From contig JAFGAL010000008.1 in NCBI GenBank assembly GCA_016933695.1, positions 1 to 64,000 on the forward strand: a stretch of DNA of 64,000 bases. The letters are read 5' to 3'. Each line of letters opens with the position of its first letter. Position 1 is the stretch's first letter. Made by a program: the position numbers and the translations under genes. The stretch comes from Candidatus Zixiibacteriota bacterium. GTDB lineage: Bacteria; Zixibacteria; MSB-5A5; GN15; PGXB01. The notes beneath the pieces were generated by a model, which made no database searches, was not told the DNA's origin, and saw only the letters and a program-made list of their open reading frames with translations. This document shows, one piece after another, positions 29,072-38,010 of the stretch.

Positions 29072-30433
29072 ATGAACGACAATCGCCGGCACTATCAGTC
29101 GTTAATCGACCGTTTCGGCACCAGGATTTTGTTCGACACCGATCACTATCCCGAATACTCGCGGGATGCATCGGAAGTCAACGTAAAGCCGGGGTGCCTT
29201 TTTTTTGCGGAAAACGAAACCGATGTCATTGATGCGGTAACGCTCTGCCGGGAATCTTCCATTCCCATCGTGTTCCGTGGCGCCGGAACCGGCTACACGG
29301 GCGGAGCGGTTCCTGTCCCGGACGGACTGGTGCTTTCTTTGGAAAAACTTCGGAAACTGGAAATCGACATCGTTGGCCGTCGCGCCTTCTGCGGGTCGGG
29401 GGTCATTACCATTGACGTGATGCGCGAAGCGGAAAAAGCCGGGTTGTTTTATCCCCCCGATCCTGCCAGTTACGACGAATCCACTCTCGGCGGCAATGTC
29501 GCCGAAAATGCCGGAGGCCTGCACTGCAAAAAATACGGCGTCACCAGAGATTATATCATCGGCCTGCGCGCGGTAACCGCCCGGGGAGAACTCCTGACAA
29601 CCGGCGTCTTTGCAAACCATGAGCTGTTTAATCTCACCGGTGTTTTGATCGGATCGGAGGGCCTCCTGGCCGCGATTACCGAAATCGCCGTGCGGCTGAT
29701 CGATTTCGACCGGACCGGACCGACCATTCTGGCCGCGTTCGACAACGCCGAAAACGCCGCCCGCACGGTGGCGGATATCACCAGAAGCGGCATTATCCCG
29801 TCGGTGATGGAATACCTGGACCGCGACGCGGTCGTTTGCTCGAATCGATACGAAACGACCGTCGAGATCGACCGTGCCGAGGCGGTGTTGCTGTTCGAGA
29901 CCTCCGGCCCGGACGCGTCCGCAACCGCCACGCGGATTCATGATATCTGCCGTTCCCATGCGGCGGTATTACTGCAGAGAGAGGATGATCCCGAACAGGC
30001 GGCACCGCTCTGGAAAGTCCGCCGGAACCTGTCCAAGGCGGTCAAAGCCTCGGCGGAGCAGAAAATTGCCGAGGACGTCTGCGTTCCGCCCTCGCGCCTT
30101 CCGGAGCTGGTGGCGTTCGTGGCCGAACTCAACGCCCGCCTGCCGCTGCGGGTTAATTCCTATGGCCATGCCGGCGACGGAAATCTGCATGTCAATTTCC
30201 TGGTTGAGGAGCCGGAACGGGTCGATCAGGCGCTTATCAACAACGCAATCGGCGGCTTGTTCGCAAAAACCCTGGCACTGGGCGGCACCCTCACCGGGGA
30301 ACACGGCATCGGGCTTTCCAAGAAGGCGTTTCTGCATCTTGAATTCGACGCGGCGACCCGTGCCCACATGAAAAAAGTCAAAGAGGTCTTTGATCCCGAC
30401 GGCATTTTGAACCCCGGCAAAATGTTTGTATGA
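29072..30433 (+). CDS. FAD-linked oxidase (glycolate oxidase GlcD / D-lactate dehydrogenase-like)
   Basis: FRGAGTGYTGGAVPVPDGLVLSLEKL, NVAENAGGLHCKKYGVTRDYI, GHAGDGNLHVNF, GEHGIGLSKK; start ATG 29072. Confidence 0.88.
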   Translation: MNDNRRHYQSLIDRFGTRILFDTDHYPEYSRDASEVNVKPGCLFFAENETDVIDAVTLCRESSIPIVFRGAGTGYTGGAVPVPDGLVLSLEKLRKLEIDIVGRRAFCGSGVITIDVMREAEKAGLFYPPDPASYDESTLGGNVAENAGGLHCKKYGVTRDYIIGLRAVTARGELLTTGVFANHELFNLTGVLIGSEGLLAAITEIAVRLIDFDRTGPTILAAFDNAENAARTVADITRSGIIPSVMEYLDRDAVVCSNRYETTVEIDRAEAVLLFETSGPDASATATRIHDICRSHAAVLLQREDDPEQAAPLWKVRRNLSKAVKASAEQKIAEDVCVPPSRLPELVAFVAELNARLPLRVNSYGHAGDGNLHVNFLVEEPERVDQALINNAIGGLFAKTLALGGTLTGEHGIGLSKKAFLHLEFDAATRAHMKKVKEVFDPDGILNPGKMFV

Positions 30434-30506
30434 TTGCCTGAAACATTCTTACCGGAAAAAAAACGACATTTCCTCGTGAAATATCATAAAACCACCTTCT
30501 GCAATC

Positions 30507-30535
30507 TTGACAAACAATAGCGGATAGCATAATAT
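30507..30535 (+). promoter_or_regulatory. Sigma70-like promoter for citrate synthase
   Basis: TTGACA (30507-30512), 17-nt spacer, TAATAT (30530-30535). Confidence 0.7.
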
Positions 30536-30620
30536 GGCACAATATCATTACGTTCGGAAGGACAGTTGTGAAAGATCCAATTTCTCGTTTTCAATACACG
30601 TTCAACTGTAGGAGTATATA

Positions 30621-31895
30621 ATGGCGACCTTACAGAAAAAAATGGCGGCCATGATTCCTTCACTTCGTGAGGAACTCAAGGAACTCGCCCAAAAAGTCGG
30701 CGACAAGAAGATCTCTGACGTCACCGTGGCTCAGGCGTACGGTGGAATGCGCGGTGTGAAGGGAATGATCTGCGATACGTCAGTCGTATATCCCGACAAG
30801 GGACTCGTGATCCGTGGGATTCCGATTATGGAACTGCGTGAGCGGTATCCCGAAGAAATCTTCTACCTGCTCTGCACCGGTGAACTGCCGGACAAGGCGG
30901 CGTTAAAGGCGTTGCAGAAGGAATTTGCCGAGCGCTCCACCGTACCGAAATACGTCTGGAACGTTCTGGAGGCCATGCCGAAGGATTCACATCCGATGGC
31001 CATGCTGGACACCGGTATCCTCGTTATGCAGAAGGAATCGGAATTCAAGAAGGCCTACGACAAGGGCATGAAAAAAACCGATTACTGGCAACCGATGCTT
31101 GAGGATTCTCTCAACCTGTTGGCCAAGCTTCCGGGAATCGCGGCCGGTGTCTATCGTCTGCGCTTCAAGAAAGGCAACCGCATCGCCTACAAGAAAGACC
31201 TCGACTGGGGTGCCAACTATGCCCGGATGCTGGGTATCACGGATAAAACCGGTATCTTCACGAAGCTGATCCGGCTGTATCTGACCCTGCATTGCGACCA
31301 CGAAGGCGGCAATGTCAGCGCCAACACCTGCCATACGGTCGGTTCCGCGCTGTCCGACGCCTACTATGCGGTTTCGGCGGGTTTGAACGGACTGGCTGGC
31401 CCTCTGCACGGTCTGGCCAACCAGGAATGCCTCAACTGGATTCTGGAAACCATGAAGAAGTTCAAAGGCGTGCCGACCGATGAGCAGATTCGCAATTATG
31501 CCTGGGAAACCCTGAATTCCGGCAAGGTGATTCCGGGGTACGGCCATGCCGTCCTGCGTGTCACCGACCCGCGCTTCAGCGCCTTTTTGGCATTCGGCAA
31601 AGAGTATTTGCCGGACAGCCCGGTCTTCCAGACCGTCGCCAAGGTGTACGATGTGGTTCCGAAAGTGCTCGAAGAGCACGGCAAAGCCAAGAACCCGTGG
31701 CCGAACGTCGACGCCGGTTCGGGTGCGCTTCTGTATCACTTCGGCCTGAAGGAGTTCCCGTACTACACGGTGCTCTTCAGCGTATCGCGTGCGATGGGTA
31801 TGCTCGCGCAGTTGGTTCTCAACCGTGCCATGGGCACCGCCATCACCCGTCCGAAATCGGTCAGCACCGAGTGGGTGAAACAGAACGTCAAGTAG
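30621..31895 (+). CDS. gltA: Citrate synthase, eukaryotic-like type
   Basis: HCDHEGGNVSANTCHTVGSALSD, NGLAGPLHGLANQE, VIPGYGHAVLRVTDPRF, GKAKNPWPNVDAGSG. Confidence 0.93.
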   Translation: MATLQKKMAAMIPSLREELKELAQKVGDKKISDVTVAQAYGGMRGVKGMICDTSVVYPDKGLVIRGIPIMELRERYPEEIFYLLCTGELPDKAALKALQKEFAERSTVPKYVWNVLEAMPKDSHPMAMLDTGILVMQKESEFKKAYDKGMKKTDYWQPMLEDSLNLLAKLPGIAAGVYRLRFKKGNRIAYKKDLDWGANYARMLGITDKTGIFTKLIRLYLTLHCDHEGGNVSANTCHTVGSALSDAYYAVSAGLNGLAGPLHGLANQECLNWILETMKKFKGVPTDEQIRNYAWETLNSGKVIPGYGHAVLRVTDPRFSAFLAFGKEYLPDSPVFQTVAKVYDVVPKVLEEHGKAKNPWPNVDAGSGALLYHFGLKEFPYYTVLFSVSRAMGMLAQLVLNRAMGTAITRPKSVSTEWVKQNVK

Positions 31896-31914
31896 ATTGC
31901 ATTCCAGTGACAAT

Positions 31915-31943
31915 AAAAACGGCGGCTGAGGCCGCCGTTTTTT
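31915..31943. terminator. Rho-independent terminator
   Basis: AAAAACGGCGGC-TGAG-GCCGCCGTTTTTTT. Confidence 0.85.
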
Positions 31944-33985
31944 TATGACTGTTTTTTGAAGATGACGCGGAATTCGGTCCCGCCGGACGGCGGCGAATGA
32001 ATTTCGATTCGTCCCTCGTGCTCTTCAACAATCCGGTGTACGATTGACAGCCCCAGCCCCGTGCCGGAATCCTTGGTGCTGACATACGGCGAGAACACCC
32101 GGCGTTTGAGGTCATCGGGGATTCCCGGCCCGGTATCGATCACCGACAACACGACCTCATCGCCTTCTTCGCGAAGCACCACGGTCACCTCTCCCCCCTC
32201 GGCCTCGCAGGCCTCGATGGCGTTCCGCCCCAGATTGAAAAGCATCTGCTTGAAACGATCCTCGGTTCCGTTAAGCGTGATATCCGGCGGCACGGTGGAG
32301 ACAATCGTGATATCCTTTCGCTCCAAACCGAGGCGAAGCAGTTTGACGGTTTCCTCGACAAGGGTGCTGAAATCGATTGTTTTGCCCTGCCGGCCTTTAC
32401 TTCGGGTCAGGGCCAGAAAACGGGTGACGATTTCATTGAGACGATTGGCTTCGGATTTGATCTGGCGGGTGAACTCCTGAAATTCATCGACATTGGTCTT
32501 CGGCTCGAATTCACTGAGCAGACGCTGGGCGGCAATGGAGATTGCGTTCAACGGATTGCGGATCTCATGTGCCACCCCGGCGGCCAGGTCGCCGAGTTCT
32601 GTCAGACGTTCCCGGCGGCGCGAATCCTCCTCCAGTTCCCGCACCCGGGTATAGTCGTAAATCACTGCCGCGACTCCGGTCGGCTGATTCTCCTGACGGT
32701 ACAATCGCGCCATGGTGACGAGTAAATACCGCCGCCCGGCCGGTCCGGCATACATGGTTTCCAACTCTGCGGCGGTTTCCCGTCCGGCCAGTAGCTCCGC
32801 AATCGGGATCACTTCCGCAAACGGCAGATCACGCCATTTGTGTCCAAGCACAACGCCTTCCTCGACACTGAACGTCCGCAAGAACTCGGGATTGGCCAGT
32901 TCGATGGTCCCGTCCGGCCCAACCACCACCAGCCCGGAGTTCATACTTTCAAAGACTTTTTCCGCCAGCGATTGAATGCGACGATACGAACGATCCAGGT
33001 ACATACGCTTTTGCTTGCCCTGAGAGTACATTACGTACAACACCAGCACCGCGAATATCACCAGGCTGAGAATGATCATCTGGCGGTCGAATCCGGTGAC
33101 GATTTCATGATACCGGTCGAGGGCAATTCCCAGGCGAAACACGCCCGATCCGTACTCATCCGACTCGAACGCCTTTGCCATCTCCAGTATCTCGCGCCCG
33201 TCGAATATATACTGCCGACTGCAGGTCGTATCGCAGATCAGCGCCTGTGATAAAAATTCGTCTTTTTCGATTTTAAGAACCGGGCCGATATTGCGCGATG
33301 AAAAGATAATCCCGTCGGGAGTCTGGAAGAGAATGTAGACGATCCCCAGTTCGTGCCCGATATTCTGCACCAGGTATCCGATCCCGATGTTTTTCTTGGC
33401 CTCCGAATAAAACAGGGCATCGGCGGCGATGACGACGATGTATTCGCGATTCATGGTCCGTTCGAAATAATACATGGATACATCACCCGGCAAATCGCCG
33501 GCTTTGGTCATAAAATCGCGGAAACCCGCCGAATCGTTCCGGAATGCTTCGAGTTCGGTAAAGTAGTCGTCGATAATGTCATCGGGATTGAGAAACACCC
33601 CCCGCAAACCGTATGTCACCAGTCCAAGTTCGGCATCGAAAATGAAAATCCCGTCGACACCGTATGCCGCCGCGAAGTCCGCCAGTTCCTCATACGAGAA
33701 ATCAAGCTGTTCGCGCGACATGACAAAACCCGCCAGATCGGAAAATTTCTCCTGCACCAGCAAATCGAAAAAGGAATTGGCCTTGATGGCGTTGTCCGCC
33801 GACCGGGTCAGGCTGGAAATCAGCGCCGCGCCCTGAATGCGCAAAAGTTCCAGACTGTCATTGCGGCTTTTTTGTATTCCCAGATAGGCAAAGACAAACA
33901 GCAAAATCCCCAGAACGATGAGAATCGGCAGACGGTAGCGCGGACCGGCCCAGCGGCCGCCGTCGGATGCATCGGATCGTACCAT
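31943..33985 (-). CDS. Sensor histidine kinase (extracytoplasmic sensor, PAS, HisKA, HATPase)
   Basis: DLAAGVAHEIRNPLNAISIAAQRLL; VIDTGPGIPDDLKRRVFSPYVSTKDSGTGLGLSIVHRIVEEHEG; two TM segments. Confidence 0.9.
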   Translation of the reverse strand: MVRSDASDGGRWAGPRYRLPILIVLGILLFVFAYLGIQKSRNDSLELLRIQGAALISSLTRSADNAIKANSFFDLLVQEKFSDLAGFVMSREQLDFSYEELADFAAAYGVDGIFIFDAELGLVTYGLRGVFLNPDDIIDDYFTELEAFRNDSAGFRDFMTKAGDLPGDVSMYYFERTMNREYIVVIAADALFYSEAKKNIGIGYLVQNIGHELGIVYILFQTPDGIIFSSRNIGPVLKIEKDEFLSQALICDTTCSRQYIFDGREILEMAKAFESDEYGSGVFRLGIALDRYHEIVTGFDRQMIILSLVIFAVLVLYVMYSQGKQKRMYLDRSYRRIQSLAEKVFESMNSGLVVVGPDGTIELANPEFLRTFSVEEGVVLGHKWRDLPFAEVIPIAELLAGRETAAELETMYAGPAGRRYLLVTMARLYRQENQPTGVAAVIYDYTRVRELEEDSRRRERLTELGDLAAGVAHEIRNPLNAISIAAQRLLSEFEPKTNVDEFQEFTRQIKSEANRLNEIVTRFLALTRSKGRQGKTIDFSTLVEETVKLLRLGLERKDITIVSTVPPDITLNGTEDRFKQMLFNLGRNAIEACEAEGGEVTVVLREEGDEVVLSVIDTGPGIPDDLKRRVFSPYVSTKDSGTGLGLSIVHRIVEEHEGRIEIHSPPSGGTEFRVIFKKQS

Positions 33986-34044
33986 GAGGCAAAAGTAGAA
34001 TGTTGAATGGTGCCGGTCAACGGTTTATTTCCGTCGCGACGGGA

Positions 34045-35949
34045 TCAGCGGGCCGCGGCCTGCGATGTCGCCGTTTCCTTCGGGGACTCCTCGCCTTCGG
34101 ACACGGGATGCGCGATCGGAAGCGTGATTTCAAACCGGGATCGACCGTCGGCATCACGATACCCGATTTCACCGTGATGGTTGTCAACCACGGTCTTGCA
34201 GGTAATCAGTCCCAGACCGGCGCCATTGCGCCTGGTGCTGAAACGCTGGACGAACAGTTTGGGACGATCATCCTGGGGAATGAGCGGGCCGTTGTTGATC
34301 ACATCCATACAGAACCGATCTCCCGATGCGGCCAGCCGCGTGGTCACCGTAATTTGTCTTTCCGCTTCGCACGATTCCAGCGCTTCGGAGGCGTTATACA
34401 GCAGGTTGACCAGCAGGACCTGGACCTGTCCGGCATTGATTTCCACCAGCGGGACAGTGTCGGCCAGAACCGATTCGATTCTGATATTGTCGAATTTGTT
34501 CTGCGGTTTGACAAAGGCGATCAGGTTTTGCACCAGCTGATTGAGATCTTCCTTGCGGAATTCGCTGGCTTCGTCGCTGAACCGGCTCAGCCCGGACGTG
34601 AACCGGGTGATATTGTCGACCGTTTGGCGCATGACTTCGATTTTCTGTCCCAGTTTGTCGTACTGCTCCCTGGCGATAAACAGCGGAAGCAGTTCCAGAT
34701 TCCCCTGCAGAACCGCCAGGTAATTGTTGATTTCATGTGCGATATCGCGCGCCATTTTTCCACGTGTGGCAAACCGGTCAAGTTGCACCACCATACTCTG
34801 ATAATTGCGACTCTCGGAAATGTCTTTGACAAAATACAGCTTCGCCACCGGCGCCTGTCCGCGGACTCCGAGTGCGCTGTATACCAGCGTGGCAGGGAAT
34901 TTTTCCTTGTTGCGATTGCGGCAGATGACTTCCTGAACGTCCGCACCCTGTTCGGCCGAGGCGATGCCGGTGATCGTTTCCGGTGACAGCAGTAACAGCT
35001 CGCCGATCGGGACGTTCAACATATCGCTACTCCCGTATCCGAAATTTGCGGCGGCGGTTTGGTTGTAGATGATTACCTTGTCGTTGAGATTGGTCACGAT
35101 AATCGCATCCGGCGAGTAATCGATCAACGCCGTTAAAAACGACTCCGACTCTTTCAGGGCCTTATTGGCCTGGATTAATTCCTTGTTGGTATTCTTCAGC
35201 TGTTTTTGTTTTTCCGCCAGACTGGTGGTCATGTTGTTAAAGGCGTCGATAATGGCGCACATGTCGGGATCACGGCATTTCCAGGTGATATAATATTCCT
35301 GGCCCTCGGCGGTTCTGGCAAAACCGGCGGCAAGATGCGTCAACGGCAGTTTGATCCCTTTATGGATCAAATAAATCAACAACAGCGAAATCAACGCGGA
35401 GATTAAAAACAGCAAAACCAGCAAATAGGCCAGGTCCTTGTCGGCGCTTTGGGTCAGGACATTGGGCGACGCGATTAACAGGCCGTAACTCGATTGCGGA
35501 CTGCGCGGTGCGAAATAGCAATGGATATAATTGCCGTCCTCGCTGAGAAACACCTGTCGTTCGGGATTGAGGCCGATGGCCTCCGCTTTGGCATCACCGC
35601 CCAGAATCGGCCGTATCGCGGGAAATCCGGTGGGCGCCGTAAGCCGATCGAGGAAAACCGGTTCGATGTGGTTGATATACTCGTATTGTGACTCAATGCG
35701 TTCCACCGCCTCCACGAAGGCGGAGTGGTCGGGGGCAAACGCGGAATCGTTCTCCATAATATCAAACAACTGCCCCGCGATCGGTGCGATTTTCTGCTCC
35801 AGAGTCTCAAAATGCCTGGCCAGCTGGCTGTCATCGTTTTGATAGAACAACACCAGGGCCAGCGCGATAAAAATAAAAACGATATGAATAATAATGAACC
35901 GCGAGACGCGTGTGAGGAGTGCGGGGGACTTTATTTCTGACATACCCAA
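34045..35949 (-). CDS. Sensor histidine kinase (HAMP-like, PAS, HATPase)
   Basis: MARDIAHEINNYLAVLQGNLELL; FVQRFSTRRNGAGLGLITCKTVVDNHHGEI; TM segments. Confidence 0.88.
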   Translation of the reverse strand: MGMSEIKSPALLTRVSRFIIIHIVFIFIALALVLFYQNDDSQLARHFETLEQKIAPIAGQLFDIMENDSAFAPDHSAFVEAVERIESQYEYINHIEPVFLDRLTAPTGFPAIRPILGGDAKAEAIGLNPERQVFLSEDGNYIHCYFAPRSPQSSYGLLIASPNVLTQSADKDLAYLLVLLFLISALISLLLIYLIHKGIKLPLTHLAAGFARTAEGQEYYITWKCRDPDMCAIIDAFNNMTTSLAEKQKQLKNTNKELIQANKALKESESFLTALIDYSPDAIIVTNLNDKVIIYNQTAAANFGYGSSDMLNVPIGELLLLSPETITGIASAEQGADVQEVICRNRNKEKFPATLVYSALGVRGQAPVAKLYFVKDISESRNYQSMVVQLDRFATRGKMARDIAHEINNYLAVLQGNLELLPLFIAREQYDKLGQKIEVMRQTVDNITRFTSGLSRFSDEASEFRKEDLNQLVQNLIAFVKPQNKFDNIRIESVLADTVPLVEINAGQVQVLLVNLLYNASEALESCEAERQITVTTRLAASGDRFCMDVINNGPLIPQDDRPKLFVQRFSTRRNGAGLGLITCKTVVDNHHGEIGYRDADGRSRFEITLPIAHPVSEGEESPKETATSQAAAR

Positions 35950-36035
35950 TGACCCTGTACTAATGTTGGTATACGATGGATATCGGCAGGTCAGATGCTT
36001 ATTTTAGAGGATCGCAAAAAGTGGATATAAAAATA

Positions 36036-36103
36036 GGGAGTGGTGGAGGGGGGATGCCCGACTCTAACGTCAGGTGGCTGGTAAACCAGCGCACACCACT
36101 CCC
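36036..36103. ncRNA. Unassigned structured intergenic RNA candidate
   Basis: 10-bp perfect closing stem GGGAGTGGTG (36036-36045)/CACCACTCCC (36094-36103) enclosing hairpin GCTGG-TAAA-CCAGC (36077-36090); strand unknown. Confidence 0.4.
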
Positions 36104-36365
36104 TAAAATCTCTAACAACTCAGGGAGCGTCATGGTTCGACGCCGCCGAAGATAAAAGCAACTTATGTACCGAACCGAAAACCATCAGGCCGCAATCTTG
36201 CCCGATGCCGCACTCTTCGGTTCTGATTGATGTTAGTTACCCAACAACGCGCAGATTATAATTCATGATGCGTGAGGAAAATCATCACGAATGTGCAAAC
36301 TCATTCACATTACCTGCAAGTCCTGCTGTCACATGCAGTACCAGAGGTCGCTGACGGGATGCACT

Positions 36366-37295
36366 CTACCCCTTCAGCTCTTCAATACGTTTTTCCGCGG
36401 CCATCGCGGCGGTGGTGCCGTCGCCGACCGCATTGGTGATCTGCCGCACCAATTGCGCGCGCACATCACCGCAGGCATAAATGCCCTTTACCGACGTTTC
36501 CATTCTGGCGTCGGTGATGATATATCCGCCGGAGTCTTTTTCAACTCCTTCACGAACGATATTTGAATTGGGGACGAAACCGATGAAGATGAAAATGGCC
36601 CCCACATCGACAGTCGACTTTTCACCGGTCTTGACATGTTTCAGCGTGAGTGACGTAACCCGGGTGTCGCCGTTTATCGATTCCACCACGGTATCCCAGA
36701 TAAATTCCATTTTGGGATTTCTAAACGCGCGTTCCTGAATGATTTTCTGCGCCCGCAATTGATCGCGGCGATGAATCAGGATCACCTTGCTTCCGAACTT
36801 GGTCAGAAACATTGCTTCCTCGACCGCGGCATCACCGCCGCCGACCACCGCGATAATTTGATTCTTGAAGAAATTGCCGTCGCAGATGGCGCAGTACGAA
36901 ACGCCCCGGCCGCTGAATTCTTTCTCGCCCGGGACATTAAGCAAATTCGGCGATCCCCCGGTGGAAAGAATCACGGCCTTGCCCCGATAGCGATCCCCCG
37001 ATGCCGTCGCTGCCAGGCGATCCTCCCCTTCGCAATACACCTCGGTGACTTCATCCGAGACAATCTCAAGTCCGAACTTTTTGGCATGCTCAGTCATTTT
37101 CATGGCCAACTCAGGTCCGGAAATCATTTCGAATCCGGGATAATCCTCGATTTCATCGGTTTTGGCAATTTGGCCGCCGGGCATGTATTTTTCAATCAAC
37201 ACCGTGCGGACATTGGCGCGCGCGCCGTACAGACCGGATGTCAGACCTCCCGGTCCCCCTCCCACGATGATAATGTCATATTCTTTTTCCGCCAT
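36366..37295 (-). CDS. trxB: Thioredoxin reductase
   Basis: IVGGGPGGLTSGLYGARA, YCAICDGNFFKNQIIAVVGGGDAAVEEA, GIYACGDVR. Confidence 0.93.
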   Translation of the reverse strand: MAEKEYDIIIVGGGPGGLTSGLYGARANVRTVLIEKYMPGGQIAKTDEIEDYPGFEMISGPELAMKMTEHAKKFGLEIVSDEVTEVYCEGEDRLAATASGDRYRGKAVILSTGGSPNLLNVPGEKEFSGRGVSYCAICDGNFFKNQIIAVVGGGDAAVEEAMFLTKFGSKVILIHRRDQLRAQKIIQERAFRNPKMEFIWDTVVESINGDTRVTSLTLKHVKTGEKSTVDVGAIFIFIGFVPNSNIVREGVEKDSGGYIITDARMETSVKGIYACGDVRAQLVRQITNAVGDGTTAAMAAEKRIEELKG

Positions 37296-37404
37296 TGGAA
37301 AACCCCATCTCCGCTTGCAAAAACTCGCTCACACAACAGCCCACAATATATACAATATTAGCCCGGATTCAACAGCTTTTTCAGCGAGAACGGCTGTCAG
37401 CCCG

Positions 37405-37998
37405 CTAAAAATCAACTCCCTGCTGGGCCAGGATGCCTTTCTGAAACGGGTGTTTGATCTCGGTCATTTCCGTAACGAGATCGGCCCGCTCGATCAGCCA
37501 CGGCAAGGCGTTACGACCGGTAATTACCAGATGCAACGGTTCCGGTTTTTGCGCCACCAGCTCTTCAAGTTCCTCCGGTGAGATCAGTTTGAGATTGACC
37601 GCGACATTGAGTTCATCGAGAATAACCAACCGGTATTTTCCGGATTGCATCTTCTCCAGTGCCAGGTCATACGCCCGTTTGGCCGCCGCGCGATGCTCCG
37701 CGAATGATTTGGTGTCGTCGATGATCCCGACAAAGCCCTCTCCCATCACGTGCAGTTCCACATTCGGCGCCAGACGTGTGATTCCGTCGAGTTCCCCGTA
37801 TTTCCAGCTTCCCTTGATAAACTGCACCACACAGATATTCCAGTCATAGCCGACCGCGCGGACCGTCATGCCCAGCGCGGCGGTGGTTTTGCCTTTGCCG
37901 TTGCCGGTGTACACCACCAGCAGTCCCTTGGTTTCCGGTTTGGTAGTTTGCCCGTCCATATCCTCTTTCTCTTTCTCTTTCTCTTTCTCTTTCGTCAT
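37405..37998 (-). CDS. cobO: Cob(I)yrinic acid a,c-diamide adenosyltransferase
   Basis: LLVVYTGNGKGKTTAALGMTVRAVGYDWNICVVQFIKG, LVILDELNVAVNL, HLVITGRNA. Confidence 0.92.
   Translation of the reverse strand: MTKEKEKEKEKEDMDGQTTKPETKGLLVVYTGNGKGKTTAALGMTVRAVGYDWNICVVQFIKGSWKYGELDGITRLAPNVELHVMGEGFVGIIDDTKSFAEHRAAAKRAYDLALEKMQSGKYRLVILDELNVAVNLKLISPEELEELVAQKPEPLHLVITGRNALPWLIERADLVTEMTEIKHPFQKGILAQQGVDF
37963..37992. repeat. Hexanucleotide microsatellite (CTCTTT)x5 inside the 5' end of cobO
   Basis: Five perfect copies; encodes KEKEKEKEKE on the minus strand. Confidence 0.95.
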
Positions 37999-38010
37999 AC
38001 AGATATGTCC

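Noticed and set aside
36036-36223. Known 4.5S SRP RNA, tmRNA or RNase P RNA
   Set aside because: Conserved core sequences of those RNAs were not found by eye on either strand
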